This document shows positions 1 through 9,000 of a DNA stretch of 64,000 nucleotides, piece by piece. The first letter of the stretch is position 1. Every line of letters starts with the position of its first letter. The notes below the pieces were generated by a model that worked only from the letters and a program-made list of their open reading frames with translations, was not told where the DNA came from and made no database searches. Made by a program: the position numbers and the translations under genes. Source of the stretch: Bacteroidaceae bacterium (lineage in GTDB: Bacteria; Bacteroidota; Bacteroidia; Bacteroidales; Muribaculaceae); the NCBI GenBank assembly GCA_021768245.1, contig JAETNO010000008.1:1-64000 (forward strand), read 5' to 3'.

Positions 1-285
1 CCCAATATAATCATTTGAAAAGTGCGACAAGGTTTGCAGGCCTGAAAATCGCGTAACCAACATGAATACAGAGTTTAATAATTTCGCATTAACAGATTTT
101 AAAAGACGCCAGTGTCCCTTGATAACTGCATGATGTAAGTTATATGAACATAACACTGATAGGTTAAAATTATTAAGGTATAAAAGATTTGTTTTTCGTT
201 AGATTTAAAAGGTACTTAAAGAGGCTATAGCCAAAATAGCTTCAATTGAGAAAAGAAACTATTTTACTACGTTAGATTCTGTAGG

Positions 286-312
286 GAGCCGCCTTCGTGA
301 GGAAGACGGCTC
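286..312 (+). terminator. Probable intrinsic terminator
   Basis: The arms GAGCCGCCTTC and GAAGACGGCTC pair with one mismatch around a short loop and are followed by TTTCATTTTTG. This is the layout of a rho-independent terminator for plus-strand transcription entering from the left. The gene it would serve lies outside the window or in the unassigned first bases. Confidence 0.6.
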
Positions 313-523
313 TTTCATTTTTGTCGTTGGGCGATGGATTGGAATGATACTTTTCCACCTTGACATTTTGTCTTTAATTCGTGTTTTATCTTTAGATATG
401 GGTTTAGATATATATTTTGGGTAAAACATGTAAGTTATTGTTTTTCAATATGTAGATTTTATATTCGTTGATAGCTTCTTTAGATTTGTGATTTTGGAGG
501 CGTGTTCAATGATATTGATGTGC

Positions 524-531
524 TATCTTTG
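524..531 (+). promoter_or_regulatory. -7 box (TATCTTTG) upstream of micro-ORF
   Basis: TATCTTTG matches the Bacteroidetes TAnnTTTG -7 consensus exactly. A good -33 TTG at the usual distance is not seen; TTC at 504-506 is the nearest candidate. It lies directly before the 26-codon frame at 534-614 and about 100 bp before a hairpin at 628-657, so together they could form a transcript of roughly 120 nt. Confidence 0.4.
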
Positions 532-533
532 CG

Positions 534-614
534 ATGTGTAAAATTTTAATCAGTTTTAGGATTGTAATAATCGGACTATTATTGTTAGGATTATTCGTAA
601 AAAAATTATGCTAA
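534..614 (+). CDS. Possible 26-aa hydrophobic micro-peptide
   Basis: ATG to TAA encodes 26 residues: a short basic and polar start, a run rich in Ile, Leu, Val and Gly (about residues 10-22), then Lys-Lys-Leu-Cys. This is the profile of a single membrane-spanning micropeptide. The ATG sits only three bases after a -7 box, so with that promoter the message would be leaderless or the ATG would fall just upstream of the transcript start, which argues against translation. Alternatives are a small non-coding RNA or chance. No family is recognised. Confidence 0.25.
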   Translation: MCKILISFRIVIIGLLLLGLFVKKLC

Positions 615-627
615 GTGTTTAAAATAA

Positions 628-657
628 ATTGGGCTGCCTCGTGAGAAGCAGCCCAAT
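628..657. terminator. Bidirectional terminator hairpin
   Basis: A perfect 10-bp stem, ATTGGGCTGC paired with GCAGCCCAAT, has a 10-nt loop. T-rich sequence follows on the plus strand (GTTTTTATCC), and TTATTTTAAA follows on the minus strand. It is well placed to end the minus-strand 926-aa gene (stop at 743) and any plus-strand transcript starting near 535. Confidence 0.75.
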
Positions 658-742
658 GTTTTTATCCTTATCCGTGTTTTCTGTTTCAATCCGATTGGAT
701 TGTTTATTCGGATATGGATTGCGGGTTAGGATTTAAATATTG

Positions 743-3523
743 TTATTTCACAATTACCTTATCGGTCTTTGAGCCCTGACGGCGCACATAGATACCGGGA
801 ACGAGGTTGTCGGCATCAACGCGTACTCCCTGAAGGTTGAAATACTCAACCGGAGCATCCGTATCGTTAACATAAATGTCATTGATACCTGTCGTAGCAG
901 GATTGGACGTGAACGTCACTTTAATTGGTAAGTTTGCTTCTACCCAGAGAACGTCGATATTCATGTTGACTTGTCCGGCTTCATTTGAGGTGCCTTCGAT
1001 TGTGACATTAGCTGTAATTCCTCCTCCCATGAGTTCCATGCCGTCAACGCTGCCGTTGTATGTGGTAGTACCATTCGTTGTGGTCATCTTGACATCTTTT
1101 ACCTCAATGTTCCCAAGATTTCCAAGGTCGGGAAGAGTAAGATTGGGCAGGAGGAAGTCACATTTATTGTCGCTTGTAGGCGTAATTACTACAGTCGCGG
1201 CTTCATCTTTTGCAATATCAGTTCCGGCCATATTTATATTAAGGTAGCCTGGGTAGGATTTGGGTTCGGCGGGAGTTTTAAATGTGAGAGTGTAGACATG
1301 GGTGTTTTCTCCGTCCATGTCAGCATCTACATTGTTTACTGTTATAGTCGCTTTGTTGCTTTCCTTGTCGATTGCTACTGCGGCTTGTGCGCTTTGACCG
1401 AGTAATTCATAAGTGATGGCCTCTGCGGCAGGCATTTCAGATTCGATATTGTAATCGAATGTTCCTTCCTTTAAGGTTACGGGCGAATCGCCTACGCTAA
1501 GGCTTTTCAGCCTGGAGAAATATACGAAACGGACATTGTCGACAGTCATAGAATTGTCTTTGCCAACGACGTCTGCTCCTCCGAAATAATCACCGGCTCC
1601 GATGATTATATTGGCCATTTCTGGAGTGGCATCTGATTTGTAATCGAGGGGAGCGAAGAACTTCGTCCATTCACTTGTGTTTTCGGTGATATCTATATTG
1701 AGAGAAGCAATAAGCTCAGCGTCGTCCGACTTGCTTACTTCACCACCAAGAACTTTGCTCATGTCCATGCCAAGCACACAACGGTCACGGTCAACCATGT
1801 CAATTGTTTTAGGGGTCCCGAACATCACGATTTCACCGGGAACTGCGCTTTGAGTCCAATGCCCTTTCCAAAGATATGCTACAACAGTCGTTTTCTCTTC
1901 GGGCTTGATTGTTTCGTCTTCTTTTTCAGCTGTCGGGTCTTGTGCGCCACGTGCACGGGTATACATGAATTCAAGACCGTCTGGACGGTTGGTAAATTCT
2001 ACGCCGCCAAATGTCCCGCCGTCTTTCTTACTTACAAGCACGGATGTAGACCAAGTTGTACCAAGGGTAAGGTATCCTGGTACGATTTGTGTGGCCATAA
2101 ACGGATTGGGGCGGTTTATTATTTTCACGGCACGGTTGGATTCGTAGCCGGGTACTATGCTTCCAGTCTCAGTTTTGCCTGTGCCGTTTATACCTATTAC
2201 ATGAGAGAGTGTCCATCCGATGGGTTGTGTGCCGTTGACTTTGGTATTGTCTTTGCTTGTCCATGGCACACAGTTCACGTTGATGTCTTCAAATGTATAG
2301 TTTGTCGGCTGGTAAGGATTTGCTTCGACTGGAGATGCGAAATGGATTGTATAGGTGTGTTCTTTTTCTCCGTCATTGTCAGCGTCGACGTTCGTCACTT
2401 TGATGGTGGCTGTTTTGGCGACCGCATCCATTGTTAAAGTGGCCTGGGCATCTTTGCCAAGAAGTTCATAGGTAATCGCATCGGCTGATTCGGGATAATA
2501 TGAGCCTGCATAATAGTCGTAGACGCCATCTGCCAGAGTGATTTCTGTTTCGCCGACTTTCAGCGATTTAAGACGCGAATAGTAAATAAGTTTTACATCG
2601 TCTATTGAAATGGAGTTGTTTTTGCCAACAGCGTCTGCACCTCCGAAATAGTCGCCGGCGGAAATGATTATGTTGAGCATTTCAGGAGTGGCATCCGAAC
2701 TGTATTCCAGCTCTTTGTTGAACAGAGTCCAGTTAGTGACGTCTGACCAGTAAGAAATATTTGTATTCAAAACAGCAATCAGTTCCGCATCGTCTGACTG
2801 TGATATTTCGCCGCCTTCGAGACAATCGATTCCAAGGATATTGCGGTCGCGGTTGACCATATCCGCTTTTTTAGGCCCTTCAGGTTTCACTGTGGCCATA
2901 ACGATATCGCCGGGGACATCTTTTTGTGTCCAGTTCCCTTTCCAAAGATATGCTACAACGGTAGTTTTCTCTTTAGGCTTTATTGTGGGGTCTTCAGTTT
3001 CAGCTTCCGGATCCTGCTTTTCGCGCGTAAGTTTATAATAGAACTGCAGGGCGTCGGGACGGTTTGTGAATTTTATACCTCCGAAAGAGCCACCGTCATT
3101 TTTTTCTGGAATTATGCCCTCTGCGGTGAAATTGACAAACGATGTTGACCATGAAGTGCCGAGAGTAGGATAGGCGGGGACAATCTGTGTCGCCATAAAT
3201 GGGTTAGCGGTATTTACAAGAAATACGCCGTTGCCTCCATTGCGCCCTTCACATTTTGATGCCACCGGTGTCGCGCCGAGACCCTCGACCCCGATTACGT
3301 TGGATGCAGTCCAGCCTTGTGGCGTCATTAGCGGATTATGTACTTCATTGAAATTTTCGTCAAATCCTGAAGTCTCGGCTTTTGTATTGCCTGAACTTGT
3401 CCAGGGGGCTTTCTGTTCCCATGGGCTCTCGAAATTTCCGTTAGGCACCTGTTGGGCTATAACGGTGAGGCTCATAGAAGAGAGGAGCAGGACACCGCCT
3501 GCGGTTTTGTTAATAAGTCTCAT
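743..3523 (-). CDS. Exported tandem PCMD-like protein with calycin-like domain
   Basis: A 926-aa exported protein. It has an N-terminal signal peptide (about residues 1-24, cut near IAQQ). Two homologous halves follow (about 25-400 and 405-750). Both carry NPFMATQIVP, KTTVVAYLWKG, AGDYFGGAD and SRLKSL blocks and end in a VDAD segment, so this is a clear internal duplication. Each half resembles the PCMD (putative carbohydrate metabolism) fold. Residues about 755-880 look like the Bacteroidetes calycin-like barrel domain. The last 40 residues (FNLQGVRV, PGIYV, KVIVK) resemble a C-terminal sorting or anchoring tail of type IX secretion. Cell-surface location and glycan binding are inferred. No enzymatic residues are recognised. 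Confidence 0.7.
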   Translation of the reverse strand: MRLINKTAGGVLLLSSMSLTVIAQQVPNGNFESPWEQKAPWTSSGNTKAETSGFDENFNEVHNPLMTPQGWTASNVIGVEGLGATPVASKCEGRNGGNGVFLVNTANPFMATQIVPAYPTLGTSWSTSFVNFTAEGIIPEKNDGGSFGGIKFTNRPDALQFYYKLTREKQDPEAETEDPTIKPKEKTTVVAYLWKGNWTQKDVPGDIVMATVKPEGPKKADMVNRDRNILGIDCLEGGEISQSDDAELIAVLNTNISYWSDVTNWTLFNKELEYSSDATPEMLNIIISAGDYFGGADAVGKNNSISIDDVKLIYYSRLKSLKVGETEITLADGVYDYYAGSYYPESADAITYELLGKDAQATLTMDAVAKTATIKVTNVDADNDGEKEHTYTIHFASPVEANPYQPTNYTFEDINVNCVPWTSKDNTKVNGTQPIGWTLSHVIGINGTGKTETGSIVPGYESNRAVKIINRPNPFMATQIVPGYLTLGTTWSTSVLVSKKDGGTFGGVEFTNRPDGLEFMYTRARGAQDPTAEKEDETIKPEEKTTVVAYLWKGHWTQSAVPGEIVMFGTPKTIDMVDRDRCVLGMDMSKVLGGEVSKSDDAELIASLNIDITENTSEWTKFFAPLDYKSDATPEMANIIIGAGDYFGGADVVGKDNSMTVDNVRFVYFSRLKSLSVGDSPVTLKEGTFDYNIESEMPAAEAITYELLGQSAQAAVAIDKESNKATITVNNVDADMDGENTHVYTLTFKTPAEPKSYPGYLNINMAGTDIAKDEAATVVITPTSDNKCDFLLPNLTLPDLGNLGNIEVKDVKMTTTNGTTTYNGSVDGMELMGGGITANVTIEGTSNEAGQVNMNIDVLWVEANLPIKVTFTSNPATTGINDIYVNDTDAPVEYFNLQGVRVDADNLVPGIYVRRQGSKTDKVIVK

Positions 3524-3677
3524 AAATAAGATATTTGTTATTTAAGATTAAATATGAAAAATCGTTTGTTATACCTTAAAGGTTGTAGCAGATTGGAAAC
3601 GTGAGCTTTGCGACGTTGTCAGATACTATGTTGATAATAGCTGATATATAGAAAAGCCCAAGGCTTGAACATTTGCG

Positions 3678-3685
3678 CAAAGATA
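3678..3685 (-). promoter_or_regulatory. -7 box for the tandem PCMD gene
   Basis: CAAAGATA on the plus strand reads TATCTTTG on the minus strand, an exact TAnnTTTG match. No clear -33 TTG is seen at 19-21 bp. It faces the 926-aa gene. Confidence 0.5.
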
Positions 3686-3802
3686 GGGATTATTTAGAAA
3701 AATTACATTATTAATGGTGAAAATTGCTAATCAAAATCCATTTTGGGATAAATTGACGCTTAATATTTGTCAAAAAAGGAATGATGGGAAGTGAAAAATG
3801 TG

Positions 3803-3810
3803 TAAATTTG
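3803..3810 (+). promoter_or_regulatory. -7 box for the PCMD lipoprotein gene
   Basis: TAAATTTG matches TAnnTTTG and ends 16 bp before the ATG at 3827, implying a very short leader. No convincing -33 element is present at the usual distance. Confidence 0.5.
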
Positions 3811-3826
3811 CAATTTGTAATAAATT

Positions 3827-5065
3827 ATGAAAATTTGTTTCAATCAAATGGTATTATATGACAAAGCAAGCGCCGTAAGATTGGCGTTGTTAGTGGTGCT
3901 TACTTTATTCGCCACGTCCTGCATCAAAGATGAGGAGCCGAACACGGAGTGTGATATCCTCAGCATTATTTTCCCTTCTGACATCCTTTTGCGCCAGCCC
4001 TACATTTCGGATAAACCAGAGAAAATGGGTAGTGGTGAATCTGAAAAGGTATACTATTCAATTGAAGTCATGGTAAAGGCCGGTGTTGATGTAACAAAAC
4101 TTGCACCTGAGTTTACCTTGACACCCGGAGCTACTATCTCACCGGAGAGTGGTGTAGAGAGGGATTTTACAAGTCCTCAGGAATACGTCACCACTTCACA
4201 GGATGGGAAATGGCATCGTACGTATGTCGTTACCGTTAAAAAGGAAGAACCTCCAGTCGAGTTGCAATTCATAAAATATGGTTTTGAGAATGTAAAGACT
4301 GAATCCAAATTTAACCGTCAATATGACGTGTTTTATGAAGTCGATGCTGACGATTCCGAAAAAGTTACTATGACTTGGGACAGTGGCAACAGCGGGTTTG
4401 CCTGGTCGCTTATAGGTTCGACAGTCGGTGGTAGTCCTGATGTATTCCCGACATTTCAGGCTGATAATGGAGTAGTCGGTAAATGCGCGGAGCTAATCAC
4501 TCGTGAGACGGGGCCGATGGGAAGTTCATTCTCTCCACCCATGCCTATCGCTGCCGGTAATCTTTTTACGGGTAAGTTTGTGTTGAATCTCGGGAATCCC
4601 CGCAAGTCGACTCATTTTGGCGAAGGTATATTATTCCGTCATGTGCCTCTATATTTCAGCGGTTATTTTAAATATACACCAGGAGAGGTCTATAAAGCTA
4701 TAAATGAGAACAATCAATTTGTTGCAGTTCCAGGAAAGACAGATGAATGTAATATATATTCAGTGCTATATGAAGTAACCGATGATATGCCTTATCTGGA
4801 TGGTGACAATGTGCTTTCTGATGACAATCCTAATATTATAGCGGTAGCGGCTATAAGTGCGGAGGATCGCAAGGGTTCCCCTCAGTGGAAAGAATTCCGT
4901 GTGCCATTCCAGTTAAGGGCCGGAAAGACTATAGATCCTGATAAACTTGAGTCCGGTGCGTATAGCCTGACTATCGTTATGACTTCGAGCAAGGATGGCG
5001 ATTATTTCGCCGGAGCCATAGGGAGTTGCCTTCTTGTTGATGAATTGGAAATCACTTGCAATTAG
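3827..5065 (+). CDS. PCMD-domain surface lipoprotein
   Basis: A 412-aa predicted lipoprotein. The N-terminus has a hydrophobic segment ending in a lipobox (FATSC, Cys32), so it should be lipid-anchored; export to the outer membrane surface is likely but inferred. After the Cys there is an acidic stretch and an N-terminal immunoglobulin-like segment (to about residue 140, with TPGATISPESG and a TYVVTVKK strand). The rest resembles the C-terminal PCMD fold of Bacteroides surface proteins (FYFGGAIG-like end near FAGAIGSCLLVDELE). A second ATG at codon 8 would still leave a signal peptide. A beta-barrel gene follows 32 bp downstream. The ligand is unknown; glycan binding is the family expectation. 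Confidence 0.7.
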   Translation: MKICFNQMVLYDKASAVRLALLVVLTLFATSCIKDEEPNTECDILSIIFPSDILLRQPYISDKPEKMGSGESEKVYYSIEVMVKAGVDVTKLAPEFTLTPGATISPESGVERDFTSPQEYVTTSQDGKWHRTYVVTVKKEEPPVELQFIKYGFENVKTESKFNRQYDVFYEVDADDSEKVTMTWDSGNSGFAWSLIGSTVGGSPDVFPTFQADNGVVGKCAELITRETGPMGSSFSPPMPIAAGNLFTGKFVLNLGNPRKSTHFGEGILFRHVPLYFSGYFKYTPGEVYKAINENNQFVAVPGKTDECNIYSVLYEVTDDMPYLDGDNVLSDDNPNIIAVAAISAEDRKGSPQWKEFRVPFQLRAGKTIDPDKLESGAYSLTIVMTSSKDGDYFAGAIGSCLLVDELEITCN

Positions 5066-5097
5066 TTCTGTCACCTTAATATTAAGTATATTCTATT

Positions 5098-5883
5098 ATG
5101 AATAAAATAAAGATATTTGTTATATCGGCTGTATTTTGTCTTGTCGGTTTGAATATGAATGGCCAGACTGACGGGCCAAATAAGGTCGGGCTTAAGGGCT
5201 TTCTCAACGGCCTGGACTATGAGGTAAATGCCGGAACCAACATTGGGGGGGCTGCCCCGCTTCCATTACCTGCGGAAATACGTGAGATAAATTCATATAG
5301 CCCCAATTTGAACTTACAGATTGGTGCGACCGTGACTAAATGGATTGATGCAAAGCAAAAATGGGGCGCATCTGTCGGTCTGCGAATGGAGACAAGAGGT
5401 ATGGAAACCAAGGCCACAGTGAAGAACTATGGTATGGCTATCATTCAAAATGGAGAAGAGTTATCTGGAAGATGGACAGGCAAGGTGCAAACGAAATACC
5501 ATAGCCAGCAATTGACAATTCCGATAACCGCTGTGTTCAGGGCGCATCCGCGTCTGCGCATTAATTTGGGCCCATATCTGTCGTTTGCCTTTAATAATGA
5601 TTTTAACGGGTATGTTTATGAGGGGTATTTGAGAGAAGGAGATCCTACTGGTGAAAAAGTGTCATTTGAGGGCGAGTCTCGTGCTTCATATGATTTCAGC
5701 GATAGTCTCCGTTCATTCCAATGGGGTATGCAAGGGGGCGTTTCATGGACGGCCTATAAGCATTTGCTTGTTAATGCAAATTTGACATGGGGTTGTAATA
5801 ATATATTTGTTTCTTCTTTCAAAACGGTTACGTTCAACCTTTATCCGATATATCTGAATGTAGGATTCGGATATCTTTTCTAA
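5098..5883 (+). CDS. Outer-membrane beta-barrel protein (porin/PorT-like)
   Basis: A 261-aa protein with a signal peptide (about residues 1-22, ending NMNGQ). Alternating hydrophobic strands and a C-terminal aromatic end (YLNVGFGYLF) are typical of Bacteroidetes small outer-membrane barrels of the PorT-like type. No catalytic motif is seen. It starts 32 bp after the PCMD lipoprotein gene in the same direction and a strong terminator follows, so the two genes form one short transcription unit. A partner role for the lipoprotein is inferred from position only. Confidence 0.7.
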   Translation: MNKIKIFVISAVFCLVGLNMNGQTDGPNKVGLKGFLNGLDYEVNAGTNIGGAAPLPLPAEIREINSYSPNLNLQIGATVTKWIDAKQKWGASVGLRMETRGMETKATVKNYGMAIIQNGEELSGRWTGKVQTKYHSQQLTIPITAVFRAHPRLRINLGPYLSFAFNNDFNGYVYEGYLREGDPTGEKVSFEGESRASYDFSDSLRSFQWGMQGGVSWTAYKHLLVNANLTWGCNNIFVSSFKTVTFNLYPIYLNVGFGYLF

Positions 5884-5912
5884 AATAATATATAGAAACA
5901 TTTATATAAAAG

Positions 5913-5958
5913 TTACAGAACTCGTCAGGTTTAGGTTATGGCCTGAGGAGTTCTGTAA
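5913..5958. terminator. Bidirectional terminator
   Basis: A 17-bp stem with one mismatch (TTACAGAACTCGTCAGG against CCTGAGGAGTTCTGTAA) is followed on the plus strand by TTTTTAT and on the minus strand by CTTTTATATAAA. It separates the convergent barrel gene (stop 5883) and the PEP-synthase-like gene (stop 6005). Confidence 0.85.
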
Positions 5959-6004
5959 TTTTTATATTAGAATTTAGGTGTGTCGCGTATATATGTGCTA
6001 TATA

Positions 6005-9000
6005 TTAAGGCTTGACGACCACGCCTGTGCCTTTCAGCCCGTTGACTCCTATGGAGAGCGGGGTAGGGAAGGTGACGATACGGACGAAGTCGCTTTCATA
6101 GACAGCGGGTTGGGCGTTGAGGAAATCGACGTCGTAGAGGTCGGTCACGGGTTCTCCGTCTTTACGTTTTGCATTGGTGTCTATAGTGAAGTAGGCGACT
6201 CCAAATGATGTAAGATTCTGGAAGAAATGTGTGCCCTGGCTTGGTTCGATACGGTAGGAGGGAAGTGACGACTCCACTATCAGGCGTGCCGCTGAAATCG
6301 CGGGCCATTTCACTGGTATGCCGAGGGCTGTGTCAGACGAACCCCACCGTCCCGGACCGATAAGCACATATCGCTCATCGCGGTCAAGGAAGCCACGGTT
6401 GATTTTCTCGATTTCACGTGCAATCAAGGAGTTGTTGGAAGAGGAGAATTTTTCAGGCCGTACATAGACCACGGTGTTTACCCCCTCAATATTGCCATGT
6501 CCGAGGGCTGTACCCGATTTGAGCAGCAATCGGTCGTCGGGTGTTTGCATTAAGGCCTCATCGACAGTCTCCTTGCGGTCAACGATAGGGCGTATCTGAA
6601 GCCAATAAAGACGCCCCTTTGTTTTTGCTCCCGGGCCAATCATCTTCTCATCGGGACCCACTATGCCTGCGAATTCAATCTCAACCGGTCTCTGCATAGC
6701 TTCCTGACCGGTAGTCAGCATGAAATCCACAGCTTCGGCAAGAGGAAATACCTTATGCTTCAGGATATTATTGAAGGTGACTACTTTGCGTCCTTCGCCG
6801 GAATCATTGTCGCGAATCACATTGTCGCGGAAATCAAAGGTGGATACCATATATTTCAGCGCGCCCTTGTCGGCTATGTCCTGAACACGGAGTTTGGCCA
6901 CATTGTAGCCATCGTCGACGTTAAGCTGGGACAGCGATGGGATAGGGTTGTCTATTTTGCGCCCTGTCAGTGTGGTTTCTCTTTCGTCTCCTTTCATGTC
7001 AAGCGCATACATCCTTGTCTGGGTATCGCGCAGGGCGAGTGACAGATCGGATGTCTGGAGCACGTTGTCGGGATGGCGTGGAGAGAAACGCAGGGCGAGA
7101 CCTCCGTCAACGATATATTTACCGAGGCCTACGGCTATTTCCGCTACCCCGTCTTCCGGTTTTTCGTCATTTAGAGGATAGTAGTTCAGTGAGCGTCCCA
7201 CTCCAGAGAAAGAGGGGAAATAGTAGCCCTCAACCTCCTTTCCTACCACTTCCTGCAAGATGACAGCCATTTTTTCCTGGTCAATTACGTTGGATGTGGC
7301 AGTCATATAGGCTTTGGAGTCGGCGTAGAACACCGAAGCATACACTCCCTTAATGGCATCGGAAACCACTCTCAGCATCTGTTGCGGATTATTGAATTTC
7401 GGAACCATGTATGTGGAATATATTCCGGCAAAGGGTTGGTAGTGGGAATCCTCGAGAAGGCTCGAACTTCTCACGGCAATCGGAGTGTCGACAACCTCGA
7501 AAAGGGCAAGAAGGTCGTCGGTGATGCGTTGAGGGAGTTTCCCGTTGAGGAAGTGACGCAGGATTTCGTCGTCGGGAGCGTCGCTAAGAGCTATGGGATA
7601 GAGTCTGTTGGCTTCCATGAACTCGTCAAAGATATCAGTGCAGAGCACCACTGTGCGGGGGATGGTTATGGAAATGCCATCAAAATTATCGCAGACAGGA
7701 TTTTTCTTGATAATGGAGTCGATAAACGCCAGGCCACGGCCCTTGCCTCCAAGCGAACCCTGTCCGATACGGGCGAAGTTGGAGTAGTGGTCGAAACGGT
7801 CTTTCCTGAAAATGGCTACGACACCACGGTTTTTCATCTTGCGGTATTTGACTATGAGATCAAAGAAGAGCTGGCGCACTTGTGGCGCATCTTTCAGGTC
7901 GCGGAAGCGGTGGTGCTTTATTACCTCTGCAATCGGGAACATAGCGCGGGAATAGAGCCACCGGGATATATCGTTGAATGAGGCATGCCAGTATAATGCT
8001 TCCGCAGGAATGTCGAAGATGCATTTCTGGAGGTCCTTCAGCGATTTTATGCGGAAAATTTCCTCTCCTGTCTCAGGATTGCGTATCACGAAGTCACCGA
8101 ATCCGAAATTGCTCGTAATCGCTTTGCCGAGGTCAACGGGAAACTTCTTTGAGTTCTTGTCTATGAAAGTGCCGCCAAGGTCAAGCACATCGTGGGCGTT
8201 CTCTGGTTCTGAACTTTCGATTATGAGAGGGAGATAGGGGTCGCGCTCGCGAAGTTCACGGGCGAGTTTTATACCGGCCTTGGGGTCTTTCTTTCCTTTG
8301 TGCATGAACGACACGTCGCTTATGACCCCGAGGATATGGTCAGAGTAACGGTCGTAAATTTCGATTGCTTCCTCATAGTCTCGGGCAAGCATTACTTTGG
8401 GACGTCCGCGCATGCGGAGCATCTGCTCATGTTCGTTGAGGGCTTCGGTTGAGAACTCGAGCGACTGTTTGAGGATGAACTTGTAGACTATTGGCAACAC
8501 GGATGAGTAGAACCTCACGGAGTCCTCCACAAGGAGTATCATCTGGACACCGACGCCATTGATATCTGAATCGGCGTTCATCTTGTCCTCAAGCAGTTTT
8601 ATTATCGCAAGCAGGAGGTCGACATTTCCGAGCCATGAGAACACATAGTCTATACCGGAGAAATCCTCGTTGGCGAGTCGTCGTGATACCTCTTTTGAAA
8701 ATGGTGTCAGGACAATAATCGGCATGTCGGGATAGCAGTCACGTATACGCCGGGCCCCTGAGAATGTCTCGCTGATATCGTTGCCCGGCATCATTATTAC
8801 AAGGTCAAAACTCTTTTTCTTAAGAATCTCGAGACCTCCTGTCGAATTGAGAGCGCGGGTTACGCGAGGTGGCGACGAAAGGTTGAGTGATGTGTATTCA
8901 AAATACAGCTGCTCTTCTACGCGTCCGTCCTCTTCCATCATGAAGGCATCATAGGCTGAGGCAATCAGAAGCACATTGAATATGCGGCGCTGCATGAGAT

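Larger units (their letters stand above)
1..742. other. Gene-poor left edge
   Basis: No long coding region is visible on either strand. The stretch holds a hairpin with a T-rich tail near 286-312, a Bacteroidetes-like -7 box at 524-531, a 26-codon hydrophobic reading frame at 534-614 and a strong hairpin at 628-657, each listed separately. The first 56 bases contain an open frame ending in TAA at 54-56 that could be the tail of a gene starting outside the window, but it is too short to judge. Confidence 0.6.
3524..3826. other. Divergent promoter region of the PCMD locus
   Basis: This 303-bp gap lies between divergent genes and has no coding potential of its own. It carries outward-facing -7 boxes on both strands (3678-3685 minus, 3803-3810 plus) and is AT-rich. 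The minus-strand box implies a leader of about 145 nt for the 926-aa gene. Confidence 0.6.

Noticed and set aside
3..56. Open frame at the left edge ending in TAA, possible tail of a gene outside the window
   Set aside because: Only 17 codons are visible and no family motif can be read, so chance is as likely.
1850..2437. 195-codon plus-strand frame inside the 926-aa gene
   Set aside because: It is antisense to the clearly coding PCMD protein, and its sequence lacks domain features.
7382..7981. 199-codon plus-strand frame within the receiver/PPDK_N gene
   Set aside because: Antisense shadow of a long conserved coding region.
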